The notes: generated by a model from the sequence alone, not told the origin. A stretch of DNA of 34,427 nt from Ruminococcus sp. (GCA_017456845.1 JAFTIP010000042.1:1-34427); one strand, 5' to 3'; positions 22,871-31,209 are shown, counted from the stretch's first letter. Program-made: numbers and translations.

Positions 22871-24226
22871 TTACATACCGGGGAATCCGCCGCCCATACC
22901 ACCGAAGTTTGGCATCTTGCGTTTTCCTTTTTTGCCCTTTGAATTCATCTGACGCATCATTTTCTGCATCTGCTCAAGCTGTTTTATAAGGCGGTTAACC
23001 TCTTCAACACTTCTGCCTGAACCTGCGGCAATCCTGCGTTTTCTGGAAGGATTCATAAGGCCGGGCTTTGCTCTTTCCTCTTTTGTCATGGAAAGGATAA
23101 TGGCTTTGCACCAGTCAATCTGGCGTTCATCTATATTCATTTCGTCAAGCTTAGAGGCGTTAATGCCGGGAAGCTTTGAAAGAATACCTTTAATGGGGCC
23201 CATTTTCTGAAGCTGTTCAAACTGGTCGAGAAGGTCGTTGAAGTCCATTTTATTGGTCATCATCTTCTCGGCAAGCTCCTCAGCCTTTTTGGCGTCAAGC
23301 TTCTGCTCAGCTTCCTCAATAAGAGTAAGCATATCGCCCATACCTAAAATTCGGCTTGCCATTCTGTCGGGATGGAAAGGCTCTATATCGCCAAGCTTTT
23401 CGCCTGTACCTGCAAACTTAATAGGCTTGCCTGTAACAGCCTTAACAGAAAGCGCCGCACCGCCTCGGGTGTCGCCGTCAAGCTTTGTAAGAATTACACC
23501 TGTAATTTCAAGGCGTGAATTAAAGGTTTCGGCAACATTTACAGCGTCCTGACCTGTCATAGAGTCGATAACCAAAAGAATTTCGGAAGGGTTAACCTCA
23601 GCCTTTACGTCCTCAAGCTCAGCCATAAGCTGGTCGTCAATGTGAAGTCGGCCTGCGGTATCGAGGATAACAATGTCGTTACCGTAATCTCTTGCGTGCT
23701 TAATAGCCTCTCTTGCAATTTTAACAGGGCTCTCAACACCCATTTCAAAAACAGGCACGTCTGCATTTCTGCCTACAACCTTAAGCTGTTCAATAGCGGC
23801 AGGTCTGTAAATATCACAGGCAACAAGCAAGGGTCTGTGGTTTTTATTTTTAAGAAGCTTTGCAAGTTTACCTGAGTGGGTGGTTTTACCTGAACCCTGT
23901 AAACCGCACATCATAATAACTGTGGGAGGCTTTGAGGCGAAGTTAATCTTTGCACTTTCGCCGCCCATAAGAGCTTTGAGCTCTTCGTTAACAATCTTAA
24001 TTACCATCTGTGCAGGAGTAAGGCTTTCCATAACGTCAGAGCCTATTGCACGCTCGGTAATCTTATTTGTAAAGTCCTTGGCAACCTTGTAGTTAACGTC
24101 AGCCTCTAAAAGTGCAAGACGCACCTCTCGCATAGCGGCTTTAACGTCGCTTTCAGTAAGCTTACCTTTATTTTTAAGCCTTTTAAATACTCCGCCGATT
24201 TTCTCGGACAAGCTTTCAAATGCCAT
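22871..24226 (-). CDS. ffh: Signal recognition particle protein Ffh
   Basis: Ffh is the SRP GTPase that, with 4.5S RNA and FtsY, brings ribosomes making membrane proteins to the translocon. The protein has 451 residues from ATG 24226, beginning MAFESLSEKIGGVFKRL, with GGAGG upstream. The GTPase site shows GLQGSGKTTHSGKLA, DTAGRL and TKLDGDTRGGAAL. The M-domain includes GSGRSVEEVNRLIKQLEQM and ends in the usual glycine/methionine-rich tail. One base separates its start from the ylxM stop codon. The SRP RNA gene was not found in the window. Confidence 0.98.
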   Translation of the reverse strand: MAFESLSEKIGGVFKRLKNKGKLTESDVKAAMREVRLALLEADVNYKVAKDFTNKITERAIGSDVMESLTPAQMVIKIVNEELKALMGGESAKINFASKPPTVIMMCGLQGSGKTTHSGKLAKLLKNKNHRPLLVACDIYRPAAIEQLKVVGRNADVPVFEMGVESPVKIAREAIKHARDYGNDIVILDTAGRLHIDDQLMAELEDVKAEVNPSEILLVIDSMTGQDAVNVAETFNSRLEITGVILTKLDGDTRGGAALSVKAVTGKPIKFAGTGEKLGDIEPFHPDRMASRILGMGDMLTLIEEAEQKLDAKKAEELAEKMMTNKMDFNDLLDQFEQLQKMGPIKGILSKLPGINASKLDEMNIDERQIDWCKAIILSMTKEERAKPGLMNPSRKRRIAAGSGRSVEEVNRLIKQLEQMQKMMRQMNSKGKKGKRKMPNFGGMGGGFPGM

Positions 24227-24227
24227 A

Positions 24228-24584
24228 CTATGCCTCCAAACTTTCAATTTTTACGGCTTCAGTAAAAATATCCAAAGCCTTTGCCTTCGTTCCCCCGTTG
24301 CTTTCCTCTGCAATACTTTGGGAAAGCTCCTTAATTTTAAGTGCTGAGGCATTAATAGCCTCAAATCGGGAATAAAGACCTAATTTATTCTCAAAGTCAT
24401 AGAGCTCTGACTCGCTGCGTCTGATAAGGTCGCTAACCCCTTGGCGGGTAATGCCCATATGCTGAGCTATTTCTGAAAGGGACAAATCTTCATTGAAATA
24501 AAGGCTTGCCGCCTCACGCTTTTTTTCGCTTAAAAGCTCGCCGTAAAAATCAAACAGCAGGGATATTTCGATGCTCTTTTCCAT
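24228..24584 (-). CDS. ylxM: YlxM-family SRP-associated helix-turn-helix protein
   Basis: This encodes 118 residues from ATG 24584 with GAGG upstream; the longer frame to 24641 runs through the promoter and is rejected. The sigma-70 region 4-like helix-turn-helix is clear (LSLSEIAQHMGITRQGVSDL), after a helix in which YLFNED-type text reads ASLYFNEDLS. YlxM proteins precede ffh in Firmicutes; in Streptococcus YlxM binds Ffh and SRP RNA and tunes SRP activity. A DNA-binding role has been proposed from the fold. The inverted repeat in its leader would suit autoregulation, but this is inference. Confidence 0.94.
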   Translation of the reverse strand: MEKSIEISLLFDFYGELLSEKKREAASLYFNEDLSLSEIAQHMGITRQGVSDLIRRSESELYDFENKLGLYSRFEAINASALKIKELSQSIAEESNGGTKAKALDIFTEAVKIESLEA

Positions 24585-24600
24585 GTAGTATACCTCACGC

Positions 24601-24621
24601 TGTAAAGTTTTTTTCTTTACA
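24601..24621. repeat. 7-bp inverted repeat in the ylxM leader
   Basis: TGTAAAG (24601-24607) and CTTTACA (24615-24621) flank seven T residues. It lies between the promoter and the ribosome binding site of ylxM, so it may be an operator or an RNA hairpin. Confidence 0.45.
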
Positions 24622-24629
24622 CCTTTGCA

Positions 24630-24657
24630 ATTATAACACATAACAGCGTTTTGTCAA
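24630..24657 (-). promoter_or_regulatory. Promoter of the ylxM-ffh-rpsP-khpA operon
   Basis: On the minus strand there is TTGACA (24652-24657), a 16-base spacer and TATAAT (24630-24635), both perfect hexamers. The rest of the divergent gap up to about 24805 shows A/T-rich DNA without structure I can name. Confidence 0.85.
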
Positions 24658-24809
24658 GGAATTTTTTCAAAAAAACTCCCTTATCCACTCAGTTTTTGGG
24701 GTTTAGTTTTTACTTATATGATGAATTTAACCACAGATAATTGGTAAACCTTACAAAAATTCTCATAAGTTGCACAATCTTGATTTTTACGGGTGTTTTT
24801 TAGGTTTTT

Positions 24810-24838
24810 TTGTGGTATACTGTATTATATATTATTAT
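24810..24838 (+). promoter_or_regulatory. Candidate promoter of the phoH operon
   Basis: TTGTGG (24810-24815), a 17-base spacer and TATTAT (24833-24838) fit sigma-A loosely; TATACT at 24816-24821 is an alternative -10 without a good -35. If the first is used, the message would begin almost at the AGGAG at 24843-24847. Confidence 0.35.
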
Positions 24839-24883
24839 GTATAGGAGATATGTCCTACGGAACAAGCAGTCAACATCGGAAGA

Positions 24884-25828
24884 ATGGAACAAGCGGCAGC
24901 ACTTTTCGGCAGCTTTGACGAGAATATCCGCATCATAGAAAAGGAGTACGGTGTATCCGTAGTTACCCTTAACGGTGAGTTTAAAATCAAAGGTGAAACC
25001 GAGGGAGTTTACAAGGCAGCTAAGGTTGTGGAAAGCCTTCTGAGCCTTATCAACCGCGGTGAAACTCTCTCCGAACAAAATATCAGATACTGCATTTCTC
25101 TCGTAAACGAGGGAAGCTGTGAAAAAATAGAAAATTTAGCAAGTGATTGCATCTGCATAACCGCAAAAGGCAAGCCCATAAGGCCCAAAACCATGGGTCA
25201 ACGCAATTACTGCAACCTCATTAAAGACAACACCATTACCATTGGTGTAGGCCCTGCAGGTACAGGTAAAACCTACCTTGCCGTTGCTATGGCGGTTACC
25301 GCTTTCAGAGCCAAGGAGATTAACCGAATCATCTTAACCCGCCCTGCTGTTGAAGCAGGCGAAAAGTTAGGCTTTCTGCCGGGCGACTTACAAAGCAAGG
25401 TTGATCCTTACCTTCGCCCTCTTTATGATGCACTTTTCGATATGTTAGGTGCTGAAACCTACCAGAAATACGTGGAAAGAGGCAACATCGAGGTAGCACC
25501 TTTGGCATATATGCGAGGCAGAACCTTGGACGACAGCTTCATTATTCTTGACGAAGCCCAGAACACCACCACAGAACAGATGAAGATGTTCTTAACCCGC
25601 CTTGGCTTTAACTCAAAAATGGTTATTACAGGCGACATTACCCAGATTGACCTGCCAAACGGTGCAAGGTCGGGACTTAAAGAATGTATTAAAGTTTTAA
25701 AAAATATTGATGATATCGCAAGCTGCAGATTTACCGAAAAGGATGTTGTAAGGCACAGGCTGGTGCAAGACATCATTAAGGCATATGCAAAGCTTGAGGA
25801 AGGAAGAGATAAAGATGGCAAAAGATAA
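24884..25828 (+). CDS. phoH: PhoH-family ATPase (PhoL type)
   Basis: PhoH-like proteins are P-loop ATPases related to helicase domain I; next to ybeY they are thought to act in RNA or ribosome metabolism. The protein has 314 residues from ATG 24884, with the N-terminal module (ALFGSFDENIRIIEKEYGVS), Walker A GPAGTGKTYLA, LTRPAVEAGEKLGFLPGDLQ, Walker B IILDEAQN and VITGDITQIDLPNGARSGL. The start is doubtful. The ATG at 24884 has only a weak CGGAAG before it, while a good AGGAG at 24843-24847 lies nine bases before an in-frame ACG (24857), giving nine extra family-like residues, TEQAVNIGR. The true start may be that ACG. The 3' end overlaps ybeY by 14 bases. Confidence 0.95.
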   Translation: MEQAAALFGSFDENIRIIEKEYGVSVVTLNGEFKIKGETEGVYKAAKVVESLLSLINRGETLSEQNIRYCISLVNEGSCEKIENLASDCICITAKGKPIRPKTMGQRNYCNLIKDNTITIGVGPAGTGKTYLAVAMAVTAFRAKEINRIILTRPAVEAGEKLGFLPGDLQSKVDPYLRPLYDALFDMLGAETYQKYVERGNIEVAPLAYMRGRTLDDSFIILDEAQNTTTEQMKMFLTRLGFNSKMVITGDITQIDLPNGARSGLKECIKVLKNIDDIASCRFTEKDVVRHRLVQDIIKAYAKLEEGRDKDGKR

Positions 25829-26324
25829 AATTACAGTTGTTATTACAAATCGTCAGAAGGATGTGCAGATTCCCACAGGACTGAGAATGCTTGTAAGACG
25901 TTGCTGCACAGCAACACTTAAAACAGAAAACTTCGAAGGTCCTGCCGAAATCAGCGTTTCCTTTGTAAACAATGCTCAGATTAAAGAGCTTAACGCTCAG
26001 TACAGAAATAAAGACATCGAAACTGACGTGCTTTCATTCGGTCTTTGCGGTGAAGACGGCAAGTACGACATTGACCCCGAAACAGGTGCACAGCTTTTAG
26101 GCGATGTTGTTATTTCTATGGAAAGAGCCGTTGAGCAGGCCAACATTTACGGCCACTCCTTACAGCGTGAGGTAGGTTATCTTACCTGCCACAGCGTGCT
26201 TCACCTTTTAGGCTATGATCACGAAGACAACTTAGAGCGTATCCGTATGCGTGAAAAGGAAGAGCACGTTATGGAGCTTTTAGGCTTGCCTGCTTCTTCC
26301 AGCTACACGGTTGACGAGGAATAA
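25815..26324 (+). CDS. ybeY: Endoribonuclease / rRNA maturation factor YbeY
   Basis: YbeY is a zinc-dependent protein needed for 16S rRNA 3'-end maturation and ribosome quality control. The 169 residues from ATG 25815 contain the metal site CHSVLHLLGYDHED (the HxxxHxxxxDH pattern) and NAQYRNKDIETDVLSFG, both diagnostic. A start at 25785 would add ten residues from the phoH frame. AGGAAGGAAGAG lies upstream. It overlaps phoH by 14 bases. Confidence 0.97.
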   Translation: MAKDKITVVITNRQKDVQIPTGLRMLVRRCCTATLKTENFEGPAEISVSFVNNAQIKELNAQYRNKDIETDVLSFGLCGEDGKYDIDPETGAQLLGDVVISMERAVEQANIYGHSLQREVGYLTCHSVLHLLGYDHEDNLERIRMREKEEHVMELLGLPASSSYTVDEE

Positions 26325-26327
26325 GCT

Positions 26328-26792
26328 ATGAAACGTCAGATTAAAAGCTTTACAAACGCTTTTAAGGGAATTGCCGCCGCCTTTATTACCGAGGGCCATA
26401 TGCGTTTTCATTTTGTTGCGGCATTTTTTGTGCTTTTATTTGCTTACATATGCGAAGTAAGCCCTGCTGAATGGGCGGTTCTCATTCTTACTATAGGCTT
26501 AGTTTTTACTGCTGAACTTATTAACACAGCCATTGAAAAAGCCTGCGACCTTTACTCAACCGAACACAATCCCCTTATCGGCAAAATAAAGGATATTGCC
26601 GCAGGTGCAGTGCTTATTTCTGCAATTGCCTCTGTTGGCGTTGCTGTGTTTGTGTTTATTATTTCAGGCAACCTTATGTATGCTTTCGAAAGGCTTTTAA
26701 AGCACCCCTTATACTTTATTCCCCTTGGTATATGCGCAGTTTGTTCTGTGCTTTTTATACTTTTCGGCGGAATTAAAAACACAAAGAAATAA
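26328..26792 (+). CDS. dgkA: Undecaprenol/diacylglycerol kinase DgkA
   Basis: In Firmicutes this small trimeric membrane kinase phosphorylates undecaprenol, recycling the lipid carrier used by MraY. The 154 residues have the family motif ELINTAIEKACDL (65-77) and the basic N-terminus with AFKGIAAAF. About 120 residues are usual; here a fourth hydrophobic helix is added at the end (about 128-148, YFIPLGICAVCSVLFILFGG). It follows ybeY by three bases; ybeY-dgkA-era is the standard order in Firmicutes. Confidence 0.95.
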   Translation: MKRQIKSFTNAFKGIAAAFITEGHMRFHFVAAFFVLLFAYICEVSPAEWAVLILTIGLVFTAELINTAIEKACDLYSTEHNPLIGKIKDIAAGAVLISAIASVGVAVFVFIISGNLMYAFERLLKHPLYFIPLGICAVCSVLFILFGGIKNTKK

Positions 26793-26800
26793 CTTTTTCG

Positions 26801-26830
26801 TCGTCACATCTCTATTTTTGGGTGTGACGA
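26801..26830 (+). other. Hairpin between dgkA and era
   Basis: TCGTCACATC and GGTGTGACGA pair over ten positions (one G-U) around a ten-base loop. No T tract follows, so it is not a usual terminator; it ends 18 bases before era and may affect message processing or stability. Confidence 0.5.
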
Positions 26831-26848
26831 TAATTATAAGGAGAATTT

Positions 26849-27757
26849 ATGAACTTTAAGGATAATTCAGCTTTTATTTCAATTGTAGGCAGACCCAACG
26901 CAGGTAAATCATCGCTTCTTAACAGGATGCTGGGTCAGAAAATTGCAATTGTTTCCGACAAACCCCAAACCACCAGAACCAGAATTATGGGTGTTCTTAC
27001 CGAGGGCGAGCATCAGCTTGTTTTTACTGATACCCCAGGTATGCACAAACCTAAAACTTCTTTAGGCAACTATATGGTTCGCTCGGTTAAGGAATCTGTT
27101 TCTTCCTGTGACGCCTGCCTTCTGGTTGTTGAAGCAGGCAGAGAACCCGACGAAACCGAAACTTCCCTTATCAAAAGAATTACGGAAATGGGTATTCCTG
27201 CCGTTCTTGCAATCAATAAAACCGACCTTTTAAAGCAAAAGGAAGAGCTTATGCATCTTATCCTCACCTACAGCTCTATGTTTGATTTTGAGGCAATTGT
27301 ACCCATAAGTGCCAGAACAGGCGACGGTGTTCCTGCTTTGATTGAAGAGCTTAAAAAGCTTACTGCCGAGGGAGGTCACTTCTTTGAGGAAGACACTCTG
27401 ACTGACCAGAGCGAGCGAGTTTTAGCATCTGAAATGATAAGAGAAAAGCTCCTAAGAAACTTAGATAAAGAAATCCCCCACGGCACCGCAGTTATCGTTG
27501 AAAAAATGAAGCAGAGAGAAAGCGGAATTTTGGATATAGATGCCACCATTTACTGCGAGAGAGACAGCCACAAGGGTATTATCATCGGCAAAGGCGGTAA
27601 GATGCTTAAGAAGGTAAGCACAACTGCAAGAGAAGATATGGAGCGTTTCTTTGACTGCAAGGTTAATCTGCAAACTTGGGTAAAGGTACGCGAGGATTGG
27701 CGAAACAGAGAAGGTATTATGCGTTCTTTAGGTTTCTCAGAGAAGGACTTTGAATAA
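26849..27757 (+). CDS. era: Ribosome-assembly GTPase Era
   Basis: Era binds the 3' end of 16S rRNA and checks 30S assembly. The 302 residues show G1 GRPNAGKSSLLN (13-24), G3 DTPGMHKPKTSLG, G4 NKTDLL and the C-terminal KH domain with GIIIGKGGKMLKKV. AAGGAG precedes the ATG at 26849. Confidence 0.98.
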   Translation: MNFKDNSAFISIVGRPNAGKSSLLNRMLGQKIAIVSDKPQTTRTRIMGVLTEGEHQLVFTDTPGMHKPKTSLGNYMVRSVKESVSSCDACLLVVEAGREPDETETSLIKRITEMGIPAVLAINKTDLLKQKEELMHLILTYSSMFDFEAIVPISARTGDGVPALIEELKKLTAEGGHFFEEDTLTDQSERVLASEMIREKLLRNLDKEIPHGTAVIVEKMKQRESGILDIDATIYCERDSHKGIIIGKGGKMLKKVSTTAREDMERFFDCKVNLQTWVKVREDWRNREGIMRSLGFSEKDFE

Positions 27758-27845
27758 CCTTTAAATCAAGGAAATTAAAACCAACAACAAAATCCCCTCT
27801 ATATCCCCCCTTACTTTAAGGTATACTAAAGTCAGGTGATGGTAT

Positions 27846-28007
27846 ATGGATAAACAAAAAGCTTGGGAGATTTTTGCTTTGACAGGAAAGGTTGAAGACT
27901 ACCTTAACTTTAAATCAATTAATGAAAACTCCCTTTTAAATAATACAAATGCAAGCGAAAAAGATAAAAACAAACGGACTGATAATAAAACAACAGAATA
28001 TAGGTGA
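27846..28007 (+). CDS. yqzL: YqzL-family small protein overlapping recO
   Basis: This encodes 53 residues, starting at ATG 27846 with AGGTGAT eight bases upstream. The N-terminal half, KAWEIFALTGKVEDYLNFKS, matches the YqzL pattern (W..F..TG....YL.FK). In Bacillus yqzL also lies between era and recO, which makes the call firm despite the small size. The function is unknown. The C-terminal half is lysine/asparagine-rich and longer than in Bacillus; it overlaps the first 59 bases of recO in another frame. Confidence 0.82.
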   Translation: MDKQKAWEIFALTGKVEDYLNFKSINENSLLNNTNASEKDKNKRTDNKTTEYR

Positions 28008-28707
28008 GCAGGACCGCCTTGTTACCATATTAACAAGAGAGTGCGGGGTAATACGTGCCTTTGTGCGTCAGGGTAAGAACATCAAAAGTAAAAACTGCGC
28101 ATCCACAGGGCTTTTGTGCTACTCTGAATTCAAGCTGTACAAAGGTAAACAGGACTATTACTCAGTAGAAAGTGCTCAGCTTCTCAATATGTTTTCTGAC
28201 CTGAAAAAAGAGCTTACAAAGCTATCGTTAGCAGAATATTTCTGCGAAATTGCGGCGGCTATCTGCCCTCAGGAGCAGGAAGCTGAGGAACATCTGAGGC
28301 TCATTTTAAATGCACTTTACCTGCTTTCAAAAGGTGAGGTACCTGAGCTTTTAATCAAATCTGCAGTTGAAATGCGGCTCTCCTCAATCTCAGGCTATAT
28401 GCCCGATTTGCTTATGTGCCCAAGGTGCGGTGAGTATGAAGATGAAGAAATGTATTTTCTCTTAAGCGGTCAGATTTTCTGTAAAAGCTGCTATGAAAAG
28501 AATCCTCTGCCACAAGGCATAAAGATAAGCAAAAGTCTTACACTGGCGTTAAGGCATCTTGTATTTGCCGAGGATAAAAAGCTCTTCTCTTTTTCGCTTT
28601 CGGAAAACTCACTTAAACTACTTTCAGACATTACAGAAGAATACTTAAGCCGCAAGGTTGAACGAAGTTTCACAACCTTGCAGTTTTATAAAACAGTCAG
28701 CAGTTAA
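27949..28707 (+). CDS. recO: DNA repair protein RecO
   Basis: RecO with RecR loads RecA onto SSB-coated single-stranded DNA. The 252 residues start with the OB-fold (IKTNGLIIKQQNIGEQDRLV) as in the family and include a zinc ribbon (CPRCG near residue 161, CKSC near residue 182). The ATG at 27949 lies inside yqzL and has no ribosome binding site I can see, so translation may depend on ribosomes from yqzL. In-frame alternatives downstream would cut the OB-fold. Confidence 0.93.
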   Translation: MQAKKIKTNGLIIKQQNIGEQDRLVTILTRECGVIRAFVRQGKNIKSKNCASTGLLCYSEFKLYKGKQDYYSVESAQLLNMFSDLKKELTKLSLAEYFCEIAAAICPQEQEAEEHLRLILNALYLLSKGEVPELLIKSAVEMRLSSISGYMPDLLMCPRCGEYEDEEMYFLLSGQIFCKSCYEKNPLPQGIKISKSLTLALRHLVFAEDKKLFSFSLSENSLKLLSDITEEYLSRKVERSFTTLQFYKTVSS

Positions 28708-28712
28708 AAATT

Positions 28713-31079
28713 ATGAAAAATTTAAACAAACACTACAAAGCCTTAGAGCTTGATAAAATTTTAAATATGCTTTCTGAGCTAACATCCTGCGAAGACGCAA
28801 AAGAAAAAGCCCTTGAGGTTGAGCCCTCTTTTGGCCTTTTTGAGGTTCAGGAGCAAATAAAACAGACCGAGGATGCCTTTATCCTTTCGGGCAGATTCGG
28901 CACGCCTTCTTTCGGAAGCATAAAAAATCCCATGAGTGCTTTAAGACGCGGTGAAGCAGGCGGTGTTATGAGCACCTTGGAGCTTCTCAGAGTTGCCGAA
29001 ACCCTGAGGGTTATCAGAAGCGTTAAGGAGTGGCGAAGCAAATCTGCACAGGTCGAAACCTCCCTTAACCTGCTTTTTGATATGCTCTCTCCCAACAAAT
29101 ATCTGGAGGAAAAAATCACCACCGCTATTTTAAGCGAAGAAGAAATTGCCGACAACGCCTCCCCTGCCCTTTACGACATTCGTCGCAAAAAGCGTCAGGC
29201 GGCTTCAAAAGCAAGAGAAATCTTAGATAAAATCGTTCGTTCTTCCTCTTATCAGAAGTTTTTGCAGGATGCAATTATTACCCAGCGAAGCGGTCGTTTT
29301 GTTGTGCCTGTTAAGGCAGAGTGCCGTTCGTCAATTCCCGGCCTTGTGCACGACACTTCATCAAGCGGTGCAACGGTTTTTGTTGAGCCTATGGGAGTTG
29401 TACAGGCAAATAACGACATAAGAGTTTTGGAGTCAAAGGAAGAAGCCGAGATTGAGCGTATTCTCTTTGAACTTTCAAGTGAAGCAGGTGCTTATGCCGA
29501 CACCATAAGCGAAAGCTACAACGCTTTGGTAGAGCTTAACCTGATTTTCGCCAAGGCAAACTTAGGCTATAAAATGAAGGCATCTGTGCCAAAAATCAAC
29601 AACAAAGGCTATATTAATCTCAAATCCGCAAGGCACCCCCTTATTAATGCAAAGTCAGTTGTACCTACAGATATAACCTTAGGCAAGGATTTTGACACCT
29701 TGGTAATCACAGGCCCCAACACAGGCGGTAAAACCGTTTCTCTTAAAACTCTGGGCCTTTTCACATTAATGGCTATGTGCGGACTTATGATACCCGTTGA
29801 GGACGGAAGTGAAATTTCCACCTTTGAAAAGGTACTTGTAGACATTGGCGACGAACAGAGCATTGAGCAGTCTCTTTCCACCTTCTCGGCTCATATGACC
29901 AATATTGTTTCAATCCTCAAGGTTGCCGACGGCAGAAGCTTGGTACTTATTGACGAGCTCGGTGCGGGCACCGACCCTGTTGAGGGTGCGGCTCTGGCTG
30001 TTGCGATACTTGACGAGCTCAGAGGCAAGGGAGCAAAAATTGCATCCACCACCCACTACGCCGAGCTTAAAGAGTACGCCCTGAGAACAGAAAGAGTGGA
30101 GAACGGCTGCTGCGAGTTTGATGTGGCAACCTTAAGGCCTACATATAAACTCCTCATAGGCATTCCCGGCAAGAGTAACGCTTTTGCAATAAGCGAACGT
30201 TTAGGCATGGAAAAAGCTTTGGTAGACAAAGCAAGAGAGCTTGTGTCAAGTGAAAGCCGACGCTTTGAGGCGGCGGTTGAGTCTTTGGAAGACAGGCGTC
30301 AACAGCTTCAGCGTGAGCTTGAAGACGCAAAGGAAAAATCCCAAAAAGCCGACACCGACAAGCAAAAGGCAGAGCTTGAGCTTCAGAGGGTACGCAAACA
30401 GGCCGACTCTGAAATTCAGCGTGCAAAGCACGAGGCTCAGCTTATTTTAAGCCGTACAAAAGCTCAGGCAGATGCACTTTTAGCCGAGATTGAAGCCTTT
30501 AAAAAGAAAGCCGAACTTTCTGCCGACGATAAAGCCAAACTAAGGCAGGCTATGCGTAAAATGGAAGATGAGGCCGACCCAATAGCTAAGGCAAAGGACG
30601 ACGGATACACCCTGCCCCGCCCACTAAAAAAAGGCGATACCGTGCTTATTTTTGATATTGATAAAAAGGCAACCTTACTTGAAACCCCCAAGGAAGGCGA
30701 CACTCAGGTAATGGTGCAGGCAGGTGTTATCAAAACAAGGGTTAAAATCTCTAACCTTCGACTTATGAAGGACGAAAAGGTGAAGATTGAAGGTAAGTCA
30801 ATCACCAAGAATATTCGCTCAACTCTTGACACACGAGGCATAAGCGAAATTGACGTAAGAGGTCAGACAGCCGTTGAGGCAATTATGGCAGTTGACTCTG
30901 CCATAGATACCGCAATTTTACGCCACACCGAAAAGCTTACTATTATCCACGGTAAGGGCACAGGAGTACTCAGAAAAGAAATTCAGAATTTCCTACGCCA
31001 CCACAAAGCTGTTAAGTCATTCAGGCTCGGTACCTTTGGCGAAGGCGAAGCAGGCGTAACAATAGTTGAATTAAAATAA
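28713..31079 (+). CDS. mutS2: Endonuclease MutS2 with Smr domain
   Basis: MutS2 is a MutS-like ATPase without the mismatch-recognition domain; it suppresses recombination and, in Bacillus, splits collided ribosomes. The 788 residues show the MutS core, Walker A TGPNTGGKTVSLKTLG (near 333), Walker B VLIDELGAGTDP, then a long coiled coil (about 515-625) and the C-terminal Smr nuclease domain (about 713-788; LDTRGISEIDVRGQTAVEA and LTIIHGKGTGVLRKEIQ). It starts five bases after recO and ends the operon. Confidence 0.97.
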   Translation: MKNLNKHYKALELDKILNMLSELTSCEDAKEKALEVEPSFGLFEVQEQIKQTEDAFILSGRFGTPSFGSIKNPMSALRRGEAGGVMSTLELLRVAETLRVIRSVKEWRSKSAQVETSLNLLFDMLSPNKYLEEKITTAILSEEEIADNASPALYDIRRKKRQAASKAREILDKIVRSSSYQKFLQDAIITQRSGRFVVPVKAECRSSIPGLVHDTSSSGATVFVEPMGVVQANNDIRVLESKEEAEIERILFELSSEAGAYADTISESYNALVELNLIFAKANLGYKMKASVPKINNKGYINLKSARHPLINAKSVVPTDITLGKDFDTLVITGPNTGGKTVSLKTLGLFTLMAMCGLMIPVEDGSEISTFEKVLVDIGDEQSIEQSLSTFSAHMTNIVSILKVADGRSLVLIDELGAGTDPVEGAALAVAILDELRGKGAKIASTTHYAELKEYALRTERVENGCCEFDVATLRPTYKLLIGIPGKSNAFAISERLGMEKALVDKARELVSSESRRFEAAVESLEDRRQQLQRELEDAKEKSQKADTDKQKAELELQRVRKQADSEIQRAKHEAQLILSRTKAQADALLAEIEAFKKKAELSADDKAKLRQAMRKMEDEADPIAKAKDDGYTLPRPLKKGDTVLIFDIDKKATLLETPKEGDTQVMVQAGVIKTRVKISNLRLMKDEKVKIEGKSITKNIRSTLDTRGISEIDVRGQTAVEAIMAVDSAIDTAILRHTEKLTIIHGKGTGVLRKEIQNFLRHHKAVKSFRLGTFGEGEAGVTIVELK

Positions 31080-31080
31080 A

Positions 31081-31112
31081 CCGTCAGCCACGGTTGGCAA
31101 TTCCGCCTTTTG
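31081..31112 (-). repeat. Dispersed two-hairpin intergenic repeat, copy D (inverted)
   Basis: On the minus strand CAAAAGGCGGAATTGCC is followed by AACCGTGGCTGACGG. It matches copies A and C with base changes that keep both stems (ACCGT pairs with ACGGT when the next base is included). It begins one base after the mutS2 stop codon. Confidence 0.65.
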
Positions 31113-31177
31113 AAAGGTTATATATAATATCAAACTTCCATCAACGGCGGTTATGATAAATCCATCTGATTAAACTA

Positions 31178-31209
31178 AACCGCCCGAGAAAAATAATCTT
31201 CGGGCGGTT
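31178..31209 (+). terminator. Terminator after mutS2
   Basis: AACCGCCCGA (31178-31187) and TCGGGCGGTT (31200-31209) form a perfect 10-bp stem followed by AATATTT. An upstream GGCGGTT (31146-31152) could pair with the left arm instead. The rest of 31113-31356 holds the leader of the next gene; I see no confident promoter there. Confidence 0.75.

Noticed and set aside
24585-24883. Possible SRP (4.5S) RNA gene near ffh
   Set aside because: No GGUGCUGUU/GGAA tetraloop-like conserved core was seen in this gap; it holds only promoters and an inverted repeat.
24850-24925. ATG at 24850 directly after AGGAG as phoH start
   Set aside because: It is out of frame with phoH and gives only a short frame; the spacing to AGGAG is also too short.
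27805-27845. ACTTTA/TAAAGT inverted repeat before yqzL as an operator
   Set aside because: Only six-base arms in A/T-rich DNA inside an operon; it is too weak to claim.
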